The notes: a model not told the origin generated them from the sequence alone. A stretch of DNA of 64,000 bases from Clostridia bacterium (GCA_017623435.1 JAGAPD010000001.1:43441-107440), one strand, 5' to 3'. Shown: positions 8,765 through 17,048, numbered from the stretch's first letter. Made by a program: numbers and translations.

Positions 8765-8793
8765 ATTATACCCTAACGGCGAGCTATTGTCAA
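8765..8793 (-). promoter_or_regulatory. Sigma-A promoter of dnaN
   Basis: On the minus strand TTGACA (8793-8788), 17 bp, TATAAT (8770-8765). Both boxes match consensus exactly. Confidence 0.88.
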
Positions 8794-8853
8794 CTTTTTG
8801 TGTGCGCTTTTATTTTAATAAAAATAAAACCTTTAATTTTTTCGTCTTTGCTC

Positions 8854-8882
8854 TTGACAATCGAATAAAGTCGCGTTATAAT
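8854..8882 (+). promoter_or_regulatory. Sigma-A promoter of the SGNH hydrolase gene
   Basis: TTGACA (8854-8859), 17 bp, TATAAT (8877-8882); divergent from the dnaN promoter and exact consensus. Confidence 0.88.
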
Positions 8883-8925
8883 AAACGAAACGACAAAGAA
8901 ATTCATTCACTTGAAGGGGAAAACT

Positions 8926-9810
8926 ATGGCTACGAACAAAAATTACGGATACTGGAAAGACCGCAAAGTTCTATTTATCGGCGATTCGCTTACCGCCGCA
9001 CGACTTTATCCTGAAACGGTCAAGGATATTTTGGGCATTGAGCCTTATTATCACTGCAAAGGCGGTGCGTCGCTTATCTCGATGATTGACGGTGACTACG
9101 GCAGAGAGGGTATTTACACGCCCGAGACGGACGCGCAAAATATTCAGCGCCCACTCACGCCCGACGACGTTAAGGATATGGACCTCGTAGTTTTGTACGG
9201 CGGATACAATAACCGCGCGACGAATATGGGCAAGGTGGGAGATTTGTACTCCCCTGCAGGCAACGGCGAAAACACGATAGCAGGCTTTATGCAGTACGCA
9301 ATCAACCGCATTTACGAAAATCTTTTCAAAGCGGACAATATGACCTGCCGACTTCTTATCGTCACGGTGGACTGCGCAGGCAAATATCCGTGGGTGGACG
9401 TGGACGGCCGTCACGAAAGCGTACCTAACACGGGTTGGACCTTTGAGGCGATGGCAAATATTCAGGTGGAGGTTGCGCGCCACAACGCAATTCCGTGTTG
9501 TGACCTTTTCCACACCAGCGGAATCAACGAGCATACCTGGGCGTATTTCGGCGCTTGTCCCTACCCTGAAAACACCAACTTTACGCCTTATAGACTTAAC
9601 GAAAAGGGCGTACCGCTTTCAAGCGAGCGCATTCGCTACGTCACGGGCGAAAGCTATTATCAATTCCGCGACGGCAAAGTGGTGCTTGAAAAGTACGAGG
9701 GCGTTCCGCCTTGTCCGTACAACGCTGACCAACTGCACAAATCCCCTGCTGGATATAAGCGCATAGGCGAGCTGATTGCCGGCGCAATTATATCCGCTTA
9801 CGGCAACTAA
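8926..9810 (+). CDS. SGNH/GDSL-family hydrolase
   Basis: A 294-residue probable esterase or acetylhydrolase without a signal peptide. Block I is FIGDSLTAAR, with nucleophile Ser21; block III is LYGGYNNRA; block V is DQLHKSPAGY, with Asp268 and His271 completing the triad. The N-terminal GDS and C-terminal DxxH spacing are normal. Family members remove acetyl or acyl groups from glycans, lipids or small molecules, and the substrate cannot be read here. The frame starts at a TTG at 8911, but the GAAGGGGA ribosome site points to the ATG at 8926. Monocistronic, with its own promoter and terminator. Confidence 0.88.
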   Translation: MATNKNYGYWKDRKVLFIGDSLTAARLYPETVKDILGIEPYYHCKGGASLISMIDGDYGREGIYTPETDAQNIQRPLTPDDVKDMDLVVLYGGYNNRATNMGKVGDLYSPAGNGENTIAGFMQYAINRIYENLFKADNMTCRLLIVTVDCAGKYPWVDVDGRHESVPNTGWTFEAMANIQVEVARHNAIPCCDLFHTSGINEHTWAYFGACPYPENTNFTPYRLNEKGVPLSSERIRYVTGESYYQFRDGKVVLEKYEGVPPCPYNADQLHKSPAGYKRIGELIAGAIISAYGN

Positions 9811-9827
9811 AAACAACTAAAAATGAT

Positions 9828-9860
9828 AAAACGGAACATAACGTTATGTTCCGTTTTTTT
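9828..9860. terminator. ACGU-loop terminator, perfect stem
   Basis: AAAACGGAACATA paired without mismatch to TATGTTCCGTTTT around loop ACGT (9841-9844), then T-rich sequence. It lies between the SGNH gene (plus) and the Xre gene (minus). Confidence 0.88.
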
Positions 9861-9948
9861 ATTTTACACTTCTATATAAAAAATTAAAACGTAGCTAATG
9901 CCGTACTATTTTTTTATTTAACGCTTTGCATTTTCGGATCATATCACT

Positions 9949-10164
9949 TCAAAAATCTTCTTCAAGGCCCAAAATATAACTGGGCGAAATATCAAAAGCA
10001 ATCGCCATTTGCTTAATGTTGTCATAGCCGGGCTTTGCTTTTCCCTTTAACCACTCACTAACTTGACTTTGCTTTATTCCTATTTTTTTAGCAAACGACG
10101 TTTGTGTAAGGCCATTGCTCCTCAAAAAATGTTTTAATATTTCACTAAATTCAATCTGTTCCAT
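9949..10164 (-). CDS. Xre-family repressor-like regulator
   Basis: A 71-residue stand-alone helix-turn-helix protein. The HTH runs through LTQTSFAKKIGIKQSQVSEW (about residues 19-38), as in Cro/C1-type regulators, followed by the usual third helix pair. There is no ligand or protease domain. It is divergent from a two-gene membrane operon whose promoter carries a palindrome ATAGAA-N2-TTCTAT between its -35 and -10 boxes; a second copy lies next to this gene's own upstream region. The likely role is to repress the operon and itself. GGTGAT upstream of the ATG is the probable ribosome site. Confidence 0.88.
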   Translation of the reverse strand: MEQIEFSEILKHFLRSNGLTQTSFAKKIGIKQSQVSEWLKGKAKPGYDNIKQMAIAFDISPSYILGLEEDF

Positions 10165-10184
10165 AATATCACCATAATTATTTT

Positions 10185-10198
10185 ATAGAATTTTCTAT
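10185..10198. promoter_or_regulatory. Operator palindrome 1 (ATAGAA-N2-TTCTAT)
   Basis: ATAGAATTTTCTAT: 6-bp inverted half-sites around TT, overlapping the probable promoter of the Xre gene. Its centre is 29 bp from the centre of operator 2. Confidence 0.72.
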
Positions 10199-10206
10199 AA
10201 AATTAG

Positions 10207-10235
10207 TTGACATATAGAATATTCTATGCTATTAT
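10207..10235 (+). promoter_or_regulatory. Sigma-A promoter of the Xre-controlled operon
   Basis: TTGACA (10207-10212), 17 bp, TATTAT (10230-10235). The spacer contains the whole of operator 2. Confidence 0.82.
10214..10227. promoter_or_regulatory. Operator palindrome 2 inside the promoter spacer
   Basis: ATAGAATATTCTAT, a perfect 14-bp palindrome with the same half-sites as operator 1, lying exactly between -35 and -10. A bound repressor would block RNA polymerase. Confidence 0.78.
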
Positions 10236-10266
10236 GTTTTCATATTATTAACAAAGGAGAAGAAAA

Positions 10267-10674
10267 ATGACTACGAAAGGAAAATTGGTATTCAAAATTA
10301 TTTGGATCGTTCTTGCAATCGCGCTTTGGACAATAGGCTTAGTTCTATTTTTGAACGCACTTAACAACAACGGCGATCCTTTGGCGATGTATTTCGCATG
10401 GGGTGGATTATGTGTAATCGTAACGCTACGATCCTTCTTTACGAACTTGAGCAGTTCTACTAAAAGAGGACGTAGACAAGGCGCTAACGACTACACGGTG
10501 ACTGACAAAGGTTCACACTACGCAGTAGAAAATCATCCTATCAGAGGTGCGATAATCGGCTTCGTCGCAGGAATTATTGCAGGCTTATTGATAGGACCTG
10601 TTATTGTTCCCATTCATATTATTAAATCGCTTATTCAAATCGTAAACCTTATAAAAGATTCTAAGGCAGAATAA
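10267..10674 (+). CDS. Small three-helix membrane protein, Xre operon gene 1
   Basis: A 135-residue membrane protein of no family I recognise. Hydrophobic spans are at about 8-34 (IIWIVLAIALWTIGLVLFL), 40-62 and 98-124 (AIIGFVAGIIAGLLIGPVIV). Between spans 2 and 3 is a basic, polar stretch with SSTKRGRRQG. The start follows AAGGAG with ideal spacing. The next gene begins one base after its stop, so the two are translationally linked. Strong repression by the divergent Xre protein is predicted. Function unknown; stress, envelope or defence roles are possible. Confidence 0.75.
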   Translation: MTTKGKLVFKIIWIVLAIALWTIGLVLFLNALNNNGDPLAMYFAWGGLCVIVTLRSFFTNLSSSTKRGRRQGANDYTVTDKGSHYAVENHPIRGAIIGFVAGIIAGLLIGPVIVPIHIIKSLIQIVNLIKDSKAE

Positions 10675-10675
10675 A

Positions 10676-11353
10676 ATGAGTGCAAAATCTAAAGTTATCG
10701 CTAAACTTCAAAGTTATCTTAAAAGCGACGCTTGGCAAAAATTAAAAAACAAAAATAAAAAATATACACAATTTTTAGAAAGCCTTACCGAAGAAGATAT
10801 CGATTGGGGCGCAAAACCCGGGTTTATCAAGGGCAGAGTTTACGGAAACTCTACCGGTTCGGGCGAAAGCACCTACGGTGATACTACTACTCGACGCACG
10901 GTGTCCATAAATCACGTTACAAACGAAAAATGGTTCGTTCCATTGTCGTGTAAAGCAAGCAAAAAAACGCTTGAACGAGCGTTTGAAAACTTTGGATTTA
11001 AAAGCGAATTCTACTACTATAAAGACGTACGCGCTCTCGCAGAAAAGGATGGTAAATTAGAGGTAAATTCTGATCTTTATTCGCTTAATTTTATACCTAA
11101 AGAGTATAGACTGAACACCTATAACGTTGAATACACCAGCGAAATATATTGGTGCAAGCTTTGGCCCATCGTAGCCAAGAAAACTATTGACGGCAAGAAA
11201 ATGCAGTATGAAATAGGTTATTGGGAAGAACACGACGGAAAAGAAACGATTGACATCAAACCCGTTCCTCCCCTTACCCCTTTAAAAAAACTGATTATTG
11301 CTGGCGTAATTGCCGCTGCTGTAGTTGGTTTAGCCCTACTTCTTTTCTTATAA
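10676..11353 (+). CDS. C-tail-anchored protein, Xre operon gene 2
   Basis: A 225-residue protein that I do not recognise. Residues 1-195 are hydrophilic, with an N-terminal Lys-rich segment, a Gly/Ser/Thr-rich loop (GNSTGSGESTYGDTTTRR, about 60-77) and an aromatic central part. A single hydrophobic helix ends the protein (LIIAGVIAAAVVGLALLLFL, about 205-225). This fits a cytosolic domain anchored by its C-terminal tail, plausibly acting with the three-helix protein encoded just upstream. It ends at an ACGU-loop terminator. Confidence 0.72.
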   Translation: MSAKSKVIAKLQSYLKSDAWQKLKNKNKKYTQFLESLTEEDIDWGAKPGFIKGRVYGNSTGSGESTYGDTTTRRTVSINHVTNEKWFVPLSCKASKKTLERAFENFGFKSEFYYYKDVRALAEKDGKLEVNSDLYSLNFIPKEYRLNTYNVEYTSEIYWCKLWPIVAKKTIDGKKMQYEIGYWEEHDGKETIDIKPVPPLTPLKKLIIAGVIAAAVVGLALLLFL

Positions 11354-11369
11354 ACAAGCAAAAAATGAC

Positions 11370-11400
11370 AAAACGGAGTGGTACGTACCACTCCGTTTTA
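11370..11400. terminator. ACGU-loop terminator, perfect stem
   Basis: AAAACGGAGTGGT / ACCACTCCGTTTT around loop ACGT (11383-11386), with A and T tracts on either side. It lies between convergent genes ending at 11353 and 11422. Confidence 0.9.
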
Positions 11401-11421
11401 ATTTTTTCGTTGATTTTTAGA

Positions 11422-12510
11422 TTAGAGATATCTTCTTACAACCGCCATCATCTTGTCGTAATCGCGTTCCATTTCCTCAACGAGTCTGAACTGCGTACGC
11501 GTACGGTAAAGGTTGTGTTTATCCTTATGAACTCTGAAATAAGTATCGCCTTCAAGGTAGTCGGTCAAGAATCTGATACCGCATTCAAGCGTCATCATAA
11601 TCGAGCCAAGAGGCATACTCTCCGTTTCCGTTTTAAGAAGCTTGCCGTCAAGCGAGCCAAGGAAACCGTCAGAATAAACTTCAAACAAGGGAAGGGAGAA
11701 ATGAACCTTGTTAAGGTCCTCCTCGTCCTCAAGCGCGGTCGAGCAACCAAAACGCACGGAATCGCCAAAATCGTAGCATACGCTACCCTTCATTACGGTG
11801 TCAAGGTCGATAACCGAAACGGCTTTGCCCGTCTGCGCGTCAAGCAAAACGTTGTTAAGCTTGGTGTCGTTGTGGGTAACGCGCCATTTAAGCGTACCTT
11901 TTTTGAGCATATCCACGATGCGATGGCAAGTGTCCTCGTGCTTAAGCACGAAGTCAATCTCGTCCTTAACCTCGACTGCTCTGTTCATCTTATCCGCAGA
12001 AAGCGCGTTAATGAAGTTGTCAAAACGAACTACGGTATTGTGGAAGTTGGGGATTACGTCGCGGATTTCGTTAGCGTCGAATCCGTCGAGCATTCCAGCG
12101 AACTTACCAAACGCCACGCCCGACTGATAGAAGTCGTCCTGCGTACGCGCCATATTGAGCGAAACGGTGTTGTCAATGAAGATATACACGCGGTAGAACT
12201 TGCCGTCCTCGTCTTTGAGGAAGGAATAGCCTTTAAGCGTGGGAATAAGCGTCATAGATTCGCGCTCAGGATCTCCGCCAGCCGCGATAATGCTCTTTTT
12301 GGAGTGCGCCAAAACTTTTTGGATATTAGACATCAAAAGGTCGATATCCTTGAACACCATATTGTTGATGCGTTGAAGTATGTATTTGCGCGCGGTCGTC
12401 ACGATAAGGAAAGTATCGTTGATATGTCCGTCGCCGTAGCGTCCGCAAGAAAGAACTTCCCCTTCGATCTGGAACTTTTTGATAACGTCCGTGATTTGTT
12501 GTGTCGTCAT
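11422..12510 (-). CDS. Phosphotransferase, N-acetylhexosamine 1-kinase-like
   Basis: A 362-residue kinase of the aminoglycoside/choline kinase fold. Catalytic loop VTHNDTKLNNVLLD with D215; metal-binding VIDLDTVM with D235/D237; then YDFGDSVRFGCSTA. This combination and length resemble bifidobacterial NahK (LnpB), which phosphorylates GlcNAc/GalNAc at C1 for the galacto-N-biose/lacto-N-biose pathway. The assignment to that exact substrate is inference from motif likeness; a related sugar or homoserine-like kinase role is possible. No phosphorylase or epimerase lies beside it, but a GH20 hexosaminidase is encoded 9 kb away. Confidence 0.75.
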   Translation of the reverse strand: MTTQQITDVIKKFQIEGEVLSCGRYGDGHINDTFLIVTTARKYILQRINNMVFKDIDLLMSNIQKVLAHSKKSIIAAGGDPERESMTLIPTLKGYSFLKDEDGKFYRVYIFIDNTVSLNMARTQDDFYQSGVAFGKFAGMLDGFDANEIRDVIPNFHNTVVRFDNFINALSADKMNRAVEVKDEIDFVLKHEDTCHRIVDMLKKGTLKWRVTHNDTKLNNVLLDAQTGKAVSVIDLDTVMKGSVCYDFGDSVRFGCSTALEDEEDLNKVHFSLPLFEVYSDGFLGSLDGKLLKTETESMPLGSIMMTLECGIRFLTDYLEGDTYFRVHKDKHNLYRTRTQFRLVEEMERDYDKMMAVVRRYL

Positions 12511-12717
12511 TTTATTTTCCTCACAATTTTTTCGTTTACTGTTTATTATACTGATAAAATATCAAATGCGTGATAAGATTGCAAGCAAAAAGGACGAGCT
12601 TACTGCTTTTTATAAACAAACTGTCCTTAAATGCAAACTTAACTATTTAATTATAACAAAATATAAGTATAAAGTCAATTAAAGTCTTATAATTTCTTAT
12701 TGCGACGAAACAAGTTA
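12511..12717. other. Intergenic region between sugar kinase and TRIC genes
   Basis: About 200 bp of A/T-rich sequence with no supported gene. An AAGGAC...GTCCTT inverted repeat (12590-12628) followed on the minus strand by TTTTT may end the TRIC transcript; its stem is short and its loop large, so this is weak. A TATAAT on the minus strand near 12545 may be the kinase promoter, but no good -35 box was found. Confidence 0.35.
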
Positions 12718-13404
12718 TTATTCTTTTTTATCCTCTTCGCTTGTCTTTGGCTCTTCTTCCAGCCTAACTTTAGGCAAGCTCCATAAGAATTTTGCCGCGA
12801 GCAGTCTGATTACCACCACCAGCGTCATCGCTACGATAGACGCGACCAGCGTTTGCGCTGAAAAAAGGCGGATCACGTAGTACACGGTTGCGCCTATAAT
12901 GGACGCGATTGCGTACACGTGCTTTTTGAATATATAGGGCGTGGTGTTGATAAGCACGTCACGGATAAGTCCTCCGCCCACTCCCGTGAAAAGTCCTAAA
13001 ATTACGGAAAGCACCGCGTTGTCGCTAACGCCGTAAACGAACGCGATTTCCACGCCCGTCACCGAAAAAGCGGCAAGACCGAGCGCGTCAAACAGGTTAG
13101 TAAACCACTCGAATTTGTGCATAACCGTCTGAATGCGCTGATGAATTATATAAGCGATTACGAAAACGATAAGCGACGAGAGCGCGGCAATTAACAAAAT
13201 ATACAGGTTAGAAAAAATGCCCGGGGGCGTCCTGCCGATAAGAAGGTCGCGGATTATTCCTCCGCCCACCGCCGTAATGCAACCTACGAACAACACTCCG
13301 AACGCATCCAGCTTCGCCTTAATCGCCTCCATCGAGCCTGATACCGCGAAGGACACCGTTCCGATTATTTCCAAAATAAGCAAAATTATATGCGTTATTT
13401 CCAT
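12718..13404 (-). CDS. TRIC-type (UPF0126/YadS-like) cation channel protein
   Basis: A 228-residue membrane protein with two homologous halves, each carrying the glycine motif: FVGCITAVGGGIIRDLL (about 39-55) and LGLFTGVGGGLIRDVL (about 129-144). These GGGxxRD repeats define the bacterial UPF0126/TRIC family of trimeric monovalent cation channels. Seven hydrophobic spans are expected. The Glu/Lys-rich tail is cytosolic. The upstream in-frame TTG (13431) falls inside the -10 box, so the ATG at 13404 is the true start. Confidence 0.87.
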   Translation of the reverse strand: MEITHIILLILEIIGTVSFAVSGSMEAIKAKLDAFGVLFVGCITAVGGGIIRDLLIGRTPPGIFSNLYILLIAALSSLIVFVIAYIIHQRIQTVMHKFEWFTNLFDALGLAAFSVTGVEIAFVYGVSDNAVLSVILGLFTGVGGGLIRDVLINTTPYIFKKHVYAIASIIGATVYYVIRLFSAQTLVASIVAMTLVVVIRLLAAKFLWSLPKVRLEEEPKTSEEDKKE

Positions 13405-13430
13405 ATCCTTACCATCCTTTACTTCTCTCA

Positions 13431-13459
13431 ATTATATCACTATGCTTATATAAAGTCAA
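13431..13459 (-). promoter_or_regulatory. Sigma-A promoter of the TRIC gene
   Basis: On the minus strand TTGACT (13459-13454), 17 bp, TATAAT (13436-13431), about 20 nt of leader to the ATG at 13404. Confidence 0.85.
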
Positions 13460-13506
13460 GGTTTCACGATAAATAATTTTATTTGATTTTTAGCGCCCAA
13501 AAAAAG

Positions 13507-13538
13507 AAAAACGACGCATAACGTTATGCGCCGTTTCC
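13507..13538 (-). terminator. ACGU-loop terminator of the ABC operon
   Basis: AAAACGACGCATA / TATGCGCCGTTTC around loop ACGT (13521-13524). The one A.C mismatch (13514/13531) becomes a G.U pair in the minus-strand RNA, the strand on which both neighbouring genes lie, and a T-rich tract follows on that strand. Confidence 0.85.
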
Positions 13539-13554
13539 TATTTTTTTAAATATT

Positions 13555-14376
13555 TTACACCAAAGAAGTTTTATCAAGAATTGCTTTACTTACAAAGCCA
13601 AGCCCTACGCTAAAGAGCGCTCCGCCGGCTAAACAAAGGATAACGTTTACGATATTAGCGTCAAGCGGACTAATCATAGGCACCATCGCGAACAACAGCA
13701 TTGACGCGCCCAGCGAACAAATCAAGGAAAGCCAAAGTCTTTGCTTGCCCACTACCGCCATAGTGGTAAAGATAGCGGTAAACACGCTGGTAAGCAGTAC
13801 TTTACAAAGCAAGCAACAGATAATTCCGCCTACGCTCGTGCCCGTAATATCAAAGGGAAGGTTTGCGATTGCACCGCCTATCATTGCGCCGATAAAGAAC
13901 AAAATTATCATAAGTGCGCTACCCACGAAACAAACGAGCGTTTTGGAAATAACGTAGTCGCCCTTTTTCGAGCGCACGGTAAACAAGTTTTTCGCATATC
14001 CGCTCCTGAAATCGTCCGCGATAAACACGCACACGAGCACGGACGAGATAAAGAAAACGAGGTTGATATTGCACATTGCGGTCATATCCATACTCATTTG
14101 TCCAGTAGCGTTAGCAGAAGAAAGCGTGCCTATTACCTGCCACACGTTGTCAAAGCCCTCGATTACCATTTCAACGCCCGTTTGGGGATTGACCGAAACC
14201 GTGCCGTCCATCATAGTCGTCATAACCAAAATAAGAACGGGCATTACGAGGCTGATTCCCAGCATTATATACGCAAACGGCGAAGTAAACATACGGCGAA
14301 AATCCACTTTGAGCATCGTGGTAAGACGCTTTTTGAAAGTATTACGCTCAAAAGTAGGCTGATTAGTAGTTTGCAT
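13555..14376 (-). CDS. ABC-2 type transporter permease (copy B)
   Basis: A 273-residue integral membrane subunit. After a cytosolic N terminus come hydrophobic spans at about 36-54, 110-128, 150-180, 188-214 and 222-265, and the loop DDFRSGYAKNLFTVRSKKGDYVISK typical of bacitracin/lantibiotic-type ABC-2 permeases. It overlaps the end of its ATPase gene by 14 bases and has AGGAGGG upstream. It is paralogous to the permease at 15296-16117. Substrate unknown; peptide antibiotic export or immunity and envelope lipid handling are common for this type. Confidence 0.85.
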   Translation of the reverse strand: MQTTNQPTFERNTFKKRLTTMLKVDFRRMFTSPFAYIMLGISLVMPVLILVMTTMMDGTVSVNPQTGVEMVIEGFDNVWQVIGTLSSANATGQMSMDMTAMCNINLVFFISSVLVCVFIADDFRSGYAKNLFTVRSKKGDYVISKTLVCFVGSALMIILFFIGAMIGGAIANLPFDITGTSVGGIICCLLCKVLLTSVFTAIFTTMAVVGKQRLWLSLICSLGASMLLFAMVPMISPLDANIVNVILCLAGGALFSVGLGFVSKAILDKTSLV

Positions 14377-15283
14377 AACCGCTACCCTCCTTTTTATTCA
14401 TAAGGTCAATATAAAATTCTTCAAGTCCGATTTTGTCCGTCCTTACTTCGTTTACCAAAATTCCGTTACTAAATAGTAGCGTTACCACGTCCTCTGCCTT
14501 TACGTCGTCGTACACGCGGATATAACCGCTCTCATCCTCTTCCACGCGGATAAAGTGACGGCGAAGAATAGCCAAAGTTACGTCGTTTTGTCGCGATTTG
14601 ACGGCTACGTACGTGCGACAATTTGACTCAAGCTCGTCCGCGGTCATTTCCATAATCATTTTTCCACCGCGCACGATACCGTAATGAGTAGCCACTTTTT
14701 CCAGTTCGCCAAGGATGTGCGAGGACACCAAAACGGTGCACTTTCCGTCCTTTACTACGTCAAGTAAAACCTCACGCATAATTCTCATTCCGTCCGCATC
14801 AAGTCCGTTAATAGGCTCGTCAAGAACGAGCAAGGTCGGATTACCCATAAGCGCCATTGCGATGCTTATTCTCTGTTTCATTCCAAGTGAACAGTTTTTA
14901 AATTTGTTAGACGCCGCGCCTTCCATTCTGACCAGTTTAATCACGCGTCTGATCTCCTCTTCCGCGTTTTCAACGCCGAGATTATTAGCCTGAATCATAA
15001 GGTTATTCCACACGGTAAGCGAAGGAAAACAGCCCGGACTTTCGATAAGCACGCCCATTTTTGCCCTGACGTCACTATCCTTATAGTCACGGTCGAAAAG
15101 CTTTACCGTGCCACCGCTTGGATGGATAAGACCGCAAATAATTTTTTCCGTCGTGGATTTTCCGCTACCGTTTTCGCCGATAAATCCGTATATTGCGCCT
15201 ACGGGCACGGTCATATTAAGCCCCGAAAGCGCCTGCTTTTCACCAAAATTTTTAGTTAATCCTTTAATTTCAATTGCATTCAT
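14363..15283 (-). CDS. ABC transporter ATP-binding protein (copy B)
   Basis: A 306-residue ATPase. Walker A GENGSGKSTT (about 37-46), signature NCSLGMKQRISIAMALMG (about 130-147), Walker B LLVLDEPINGLDADG (about 152-166), and the switch His in VSSHILGELEK. A C-terminal region of about 90 residues resembles that of BcrA/NatA-type ATPases. It closely resembles the ATPase at 16119-17021 throughout, showing a duplication of the whole ATPase-permease unit. It would energise the permease at 13555. Confidence 0.92.
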   Translation of the reverse strand: MNAIEIKGLTKNFGEKQALSGLNMTVPVGAIYGFIGENGSGKSTTEKIICGLIHPSGGTVKLFDRDYKDSDVRAKMGVLIESPGCFPSLTVWNNLMIQANNLGVENAEEEIRRVIKLVRMEGAASNKFKNCSLGMKQRISIAMALMGNPTLLVLDEPINGLDADGMRIMREVLLDVVKDGKCTVLVSSHILGELEKVATHYGIVRGGKMIMEMTADELESNCRTYVAVKSRQNDVTLAILRRHFIRVEEDESGYIRVYDDVKAEDVVTLLFSNGILVNEVRTDKIGLEEFYIDLMNKKEGSGYANY

Positions 15284-15295
15284 ACGCTTTTCTCC

Positions 15296-16117
15296 TTAAT
15301 AAACGTCGCTCTTATACAGTACCATTGAGCCAACGAGGTTGTAGATGACCGCCCAAGCGAGCGAAACGACGATGCAGGTGAGCAAAGCATCGATTCCACA
15401 GCTAAGGCACGCGTACACGCTCGATCCGTACAAAAAGACGTTAAGAATAGGCGAATTTCCTACGATTGCGCCTGCGCCTACGATCAAGATACCCGTTCCA
15501 AAAAAGAAGGAGGACGCGATGGAAATTCCGAAATACTTTCTGAAAATGATATTGAGGAAGGTATACAGACTCGCCCAGCCCAAGCTCATAACCATTTTAC
15601 CAAGCACCGCCAAGATAAGCGAGCCGACGTTTACCTCAAACGACGCGCGAACGAATAGTCCTGCTATAATCGTACCCAAAAGATAGGTTACGCACATGCA
15701 CGCCATTGAGAACGCGCCTACCAAGCTTTTGCTCATCATATAGTCTTCTTTTTTCGCGTGCGTGGTAAAAAGCTGTTTTACGTATCCGCTCTTGTAGTCG
15801 TGACCGATAAAGATGGACACCATTATTCCACCGAAAATGAACACCATATTCATATTAGCGTACTCGGAAATGTCTCTGACGGCGTAAAGGGGAATATTCG
15901 CCGCTATCATTTGCCAGGTGTTAGTGTACATAGGTACTGCGCCCTCTGCCGTTTCCATACTCGTCATTCCAAGCACCATTGCAGGAATTATCGCCGCGAT
16001 TGCGAGGAAAATATAGAACATAGGCGTGTGGAAAAGTCTGTAAAAATCTACGCCCAGCATTCCTTTTAATCGCTGAAAGAAAGTGGGCGACTGAAATTTA
16101 AGTTCTTCGTTTTGCAT
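15296..16117 (-). CDS. ABC-2 type transporter permease (copy A)
   Basis: A 273-residue permease with the same topology as copy B: N-terminal FFQRLKGMLGVDFYRLFHTP, a first span at about 33-50, then GHDYKSGYVKQLFTTHAKKEDYMMSK before the main membrane block. A GTG three codons upstream is in frame, but AAGGAG is correctly spaced only for the ATG at 16117. It begins one base after the stop of its ATPase. Substrate not evident. Confidence 0.85.
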   Translation of the reverse strand: MQNEELKFQSPTFFQRLKGMLGVDFYRLFHTPMFYIFLAIAAIIPAMVLGMTSMETAEGAVPMYTNTWQMIAANIPLYAVRDISEYANMNMVFIFGGIMVSIFIGHDYKSGYVKQLFTTHAKKEDYMMSKSLVGAFSMACMCVTYLLGTIIAGLFVRASFEVNVGSLILAVLGKMVMSLGWASLYTFLNIIFRKYFGISIASSFFFGTGILIVGAGAIVGNSPILNVFLYGSSVYACLSCGIDALLTCIVVSLAWAVIYNLVGSMVLYKSDVY

Positions 16118-16118
16118 A

Positions 16119-17021
16119 TCACTCACGCTCCTTTTCGCTCATAAGCTCGATATAATATTCTTCAAGTCCGATTTTGTTCTTACTGATCTCGCTGACCGCG
16201 TGCCCGTTTTTGAGCAAGCACTCAACGATGCTTTCAACGTTTTCTTCGTCGTAAACGCGTAAGTACTCCTCTTCCTCTTTGACCACCGCAAAACGCTCTT
16301 TAAGTACCTTCTTCGCGCCTTCCGTGTCCTTAACTTTAAGTGACACGAAAACACGTGCACGACTTTCCATTTCCTTTGCGGAAATTTCCTGAACGAGCTT
16401 TCCACGGCGGATAATTCCGTAATGCGTTGCGATTTTTTCCAGCTCGCCAAGGATATGCGAGGAAATAAACACCGTGCAATTTTGCGTGGTTACGACTTCT
16501 ACTAAAATCTCGCGCATTATTCTCATTCCGTCCGCGTCAAGTCCGTTGATAGGCTCGTCCAAAATAAGCAGTTTAGGACTGCCCATAAGCGCCATTGCAA
16601 TGCCTATTCTCTGCTTCATTCCAAGCGAACATTTTTTAAATTTAAGGTGGACGTTATCTTCCATTCTTACGATTTTAAGCACGCGCATAATCTCTTCGTG
16701 TGCGTTTTCAAGGTTGAGATTTATTGCCTGCATCATAAGATTAGTATACACGCTTGAGCCGGGGAAACAGCCTGCGTTTTCAATGAGTGCGCCCACCTTT
16801 ACCCTAACGCCCGGGTCGGTGTAGTCGCGCCCAAAAAGTTTGATTTCGCCCTTATCCGCTACCAAATGTCCGCAAATAAGTTTTTCAGTCGTGGATTTTC
16901 CGCTACCGTTTTCGCCGATAAATCCGTATATTGCCCCAACGGGCACTTTTAAGGATAAATCGTTGACGGCGTACATTCCGCGAAAGGATTTGCTAAGTCC
17001 GTTGATTTCGATTGCGTACAT
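16119..17021 (-). CDS. ABC transporter ATP-binding protein (copy A)
   Basis: A 300-residue ATPase, first gene of the four-gene operon. Walker A GENGSGKSTTEK (about 37-48), signature KCSLGMKQRIGIAMALMG, Walker B LLILDEPINGLDADG, then ISSHILGELEKIATHYG. AGGAGG precedes the ATG. The near-identical motif neighbourhoods to copy B (IYGFIGENGSGKSTTEK and LDEPINGLDADGMRIMRE) show recent or strongly constrained duplication. No two-component system is next to it, unlike many Bcr/Bce-type operons. Confidence 0.92.
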   Translation of the reverse strand: MYAIEINGLSKSFRGMYAVNDLSLKVPVGAIYGFIGENGSGKSTTEKLICGHLVADKGEIKLFGRDYTDPGVRVKVGALIENAGCFPGSSVYTNLMMQAINLNLENAHEEIMRVLKIVRMEDNVHLKFKKCSLGMKQRIGIAMALMGSPKLLILDEPINGLDADGMRIMREILVEVVTTQNCTVFISSHILGELEKIATHYGIIRRGKLVQEISAKEMESRARVFVSLKVKDTEGAKKVLKERFAVVKEEEEYLRVYDEENVESIVECLLKNGHAVSEISKNKIGLEEYYIELMSEKERE

Positions 17022-17048
17022 AAAAAACCTCCTCTTTTTACTGTAGTC

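Noticed and set aside
8714..8925. Replication origin beside dnaN
   Set aside because: No TTATCCACA-type DnaA boxes and no dnaA; the region is explained by two divergent promoters and a leader hairpin.
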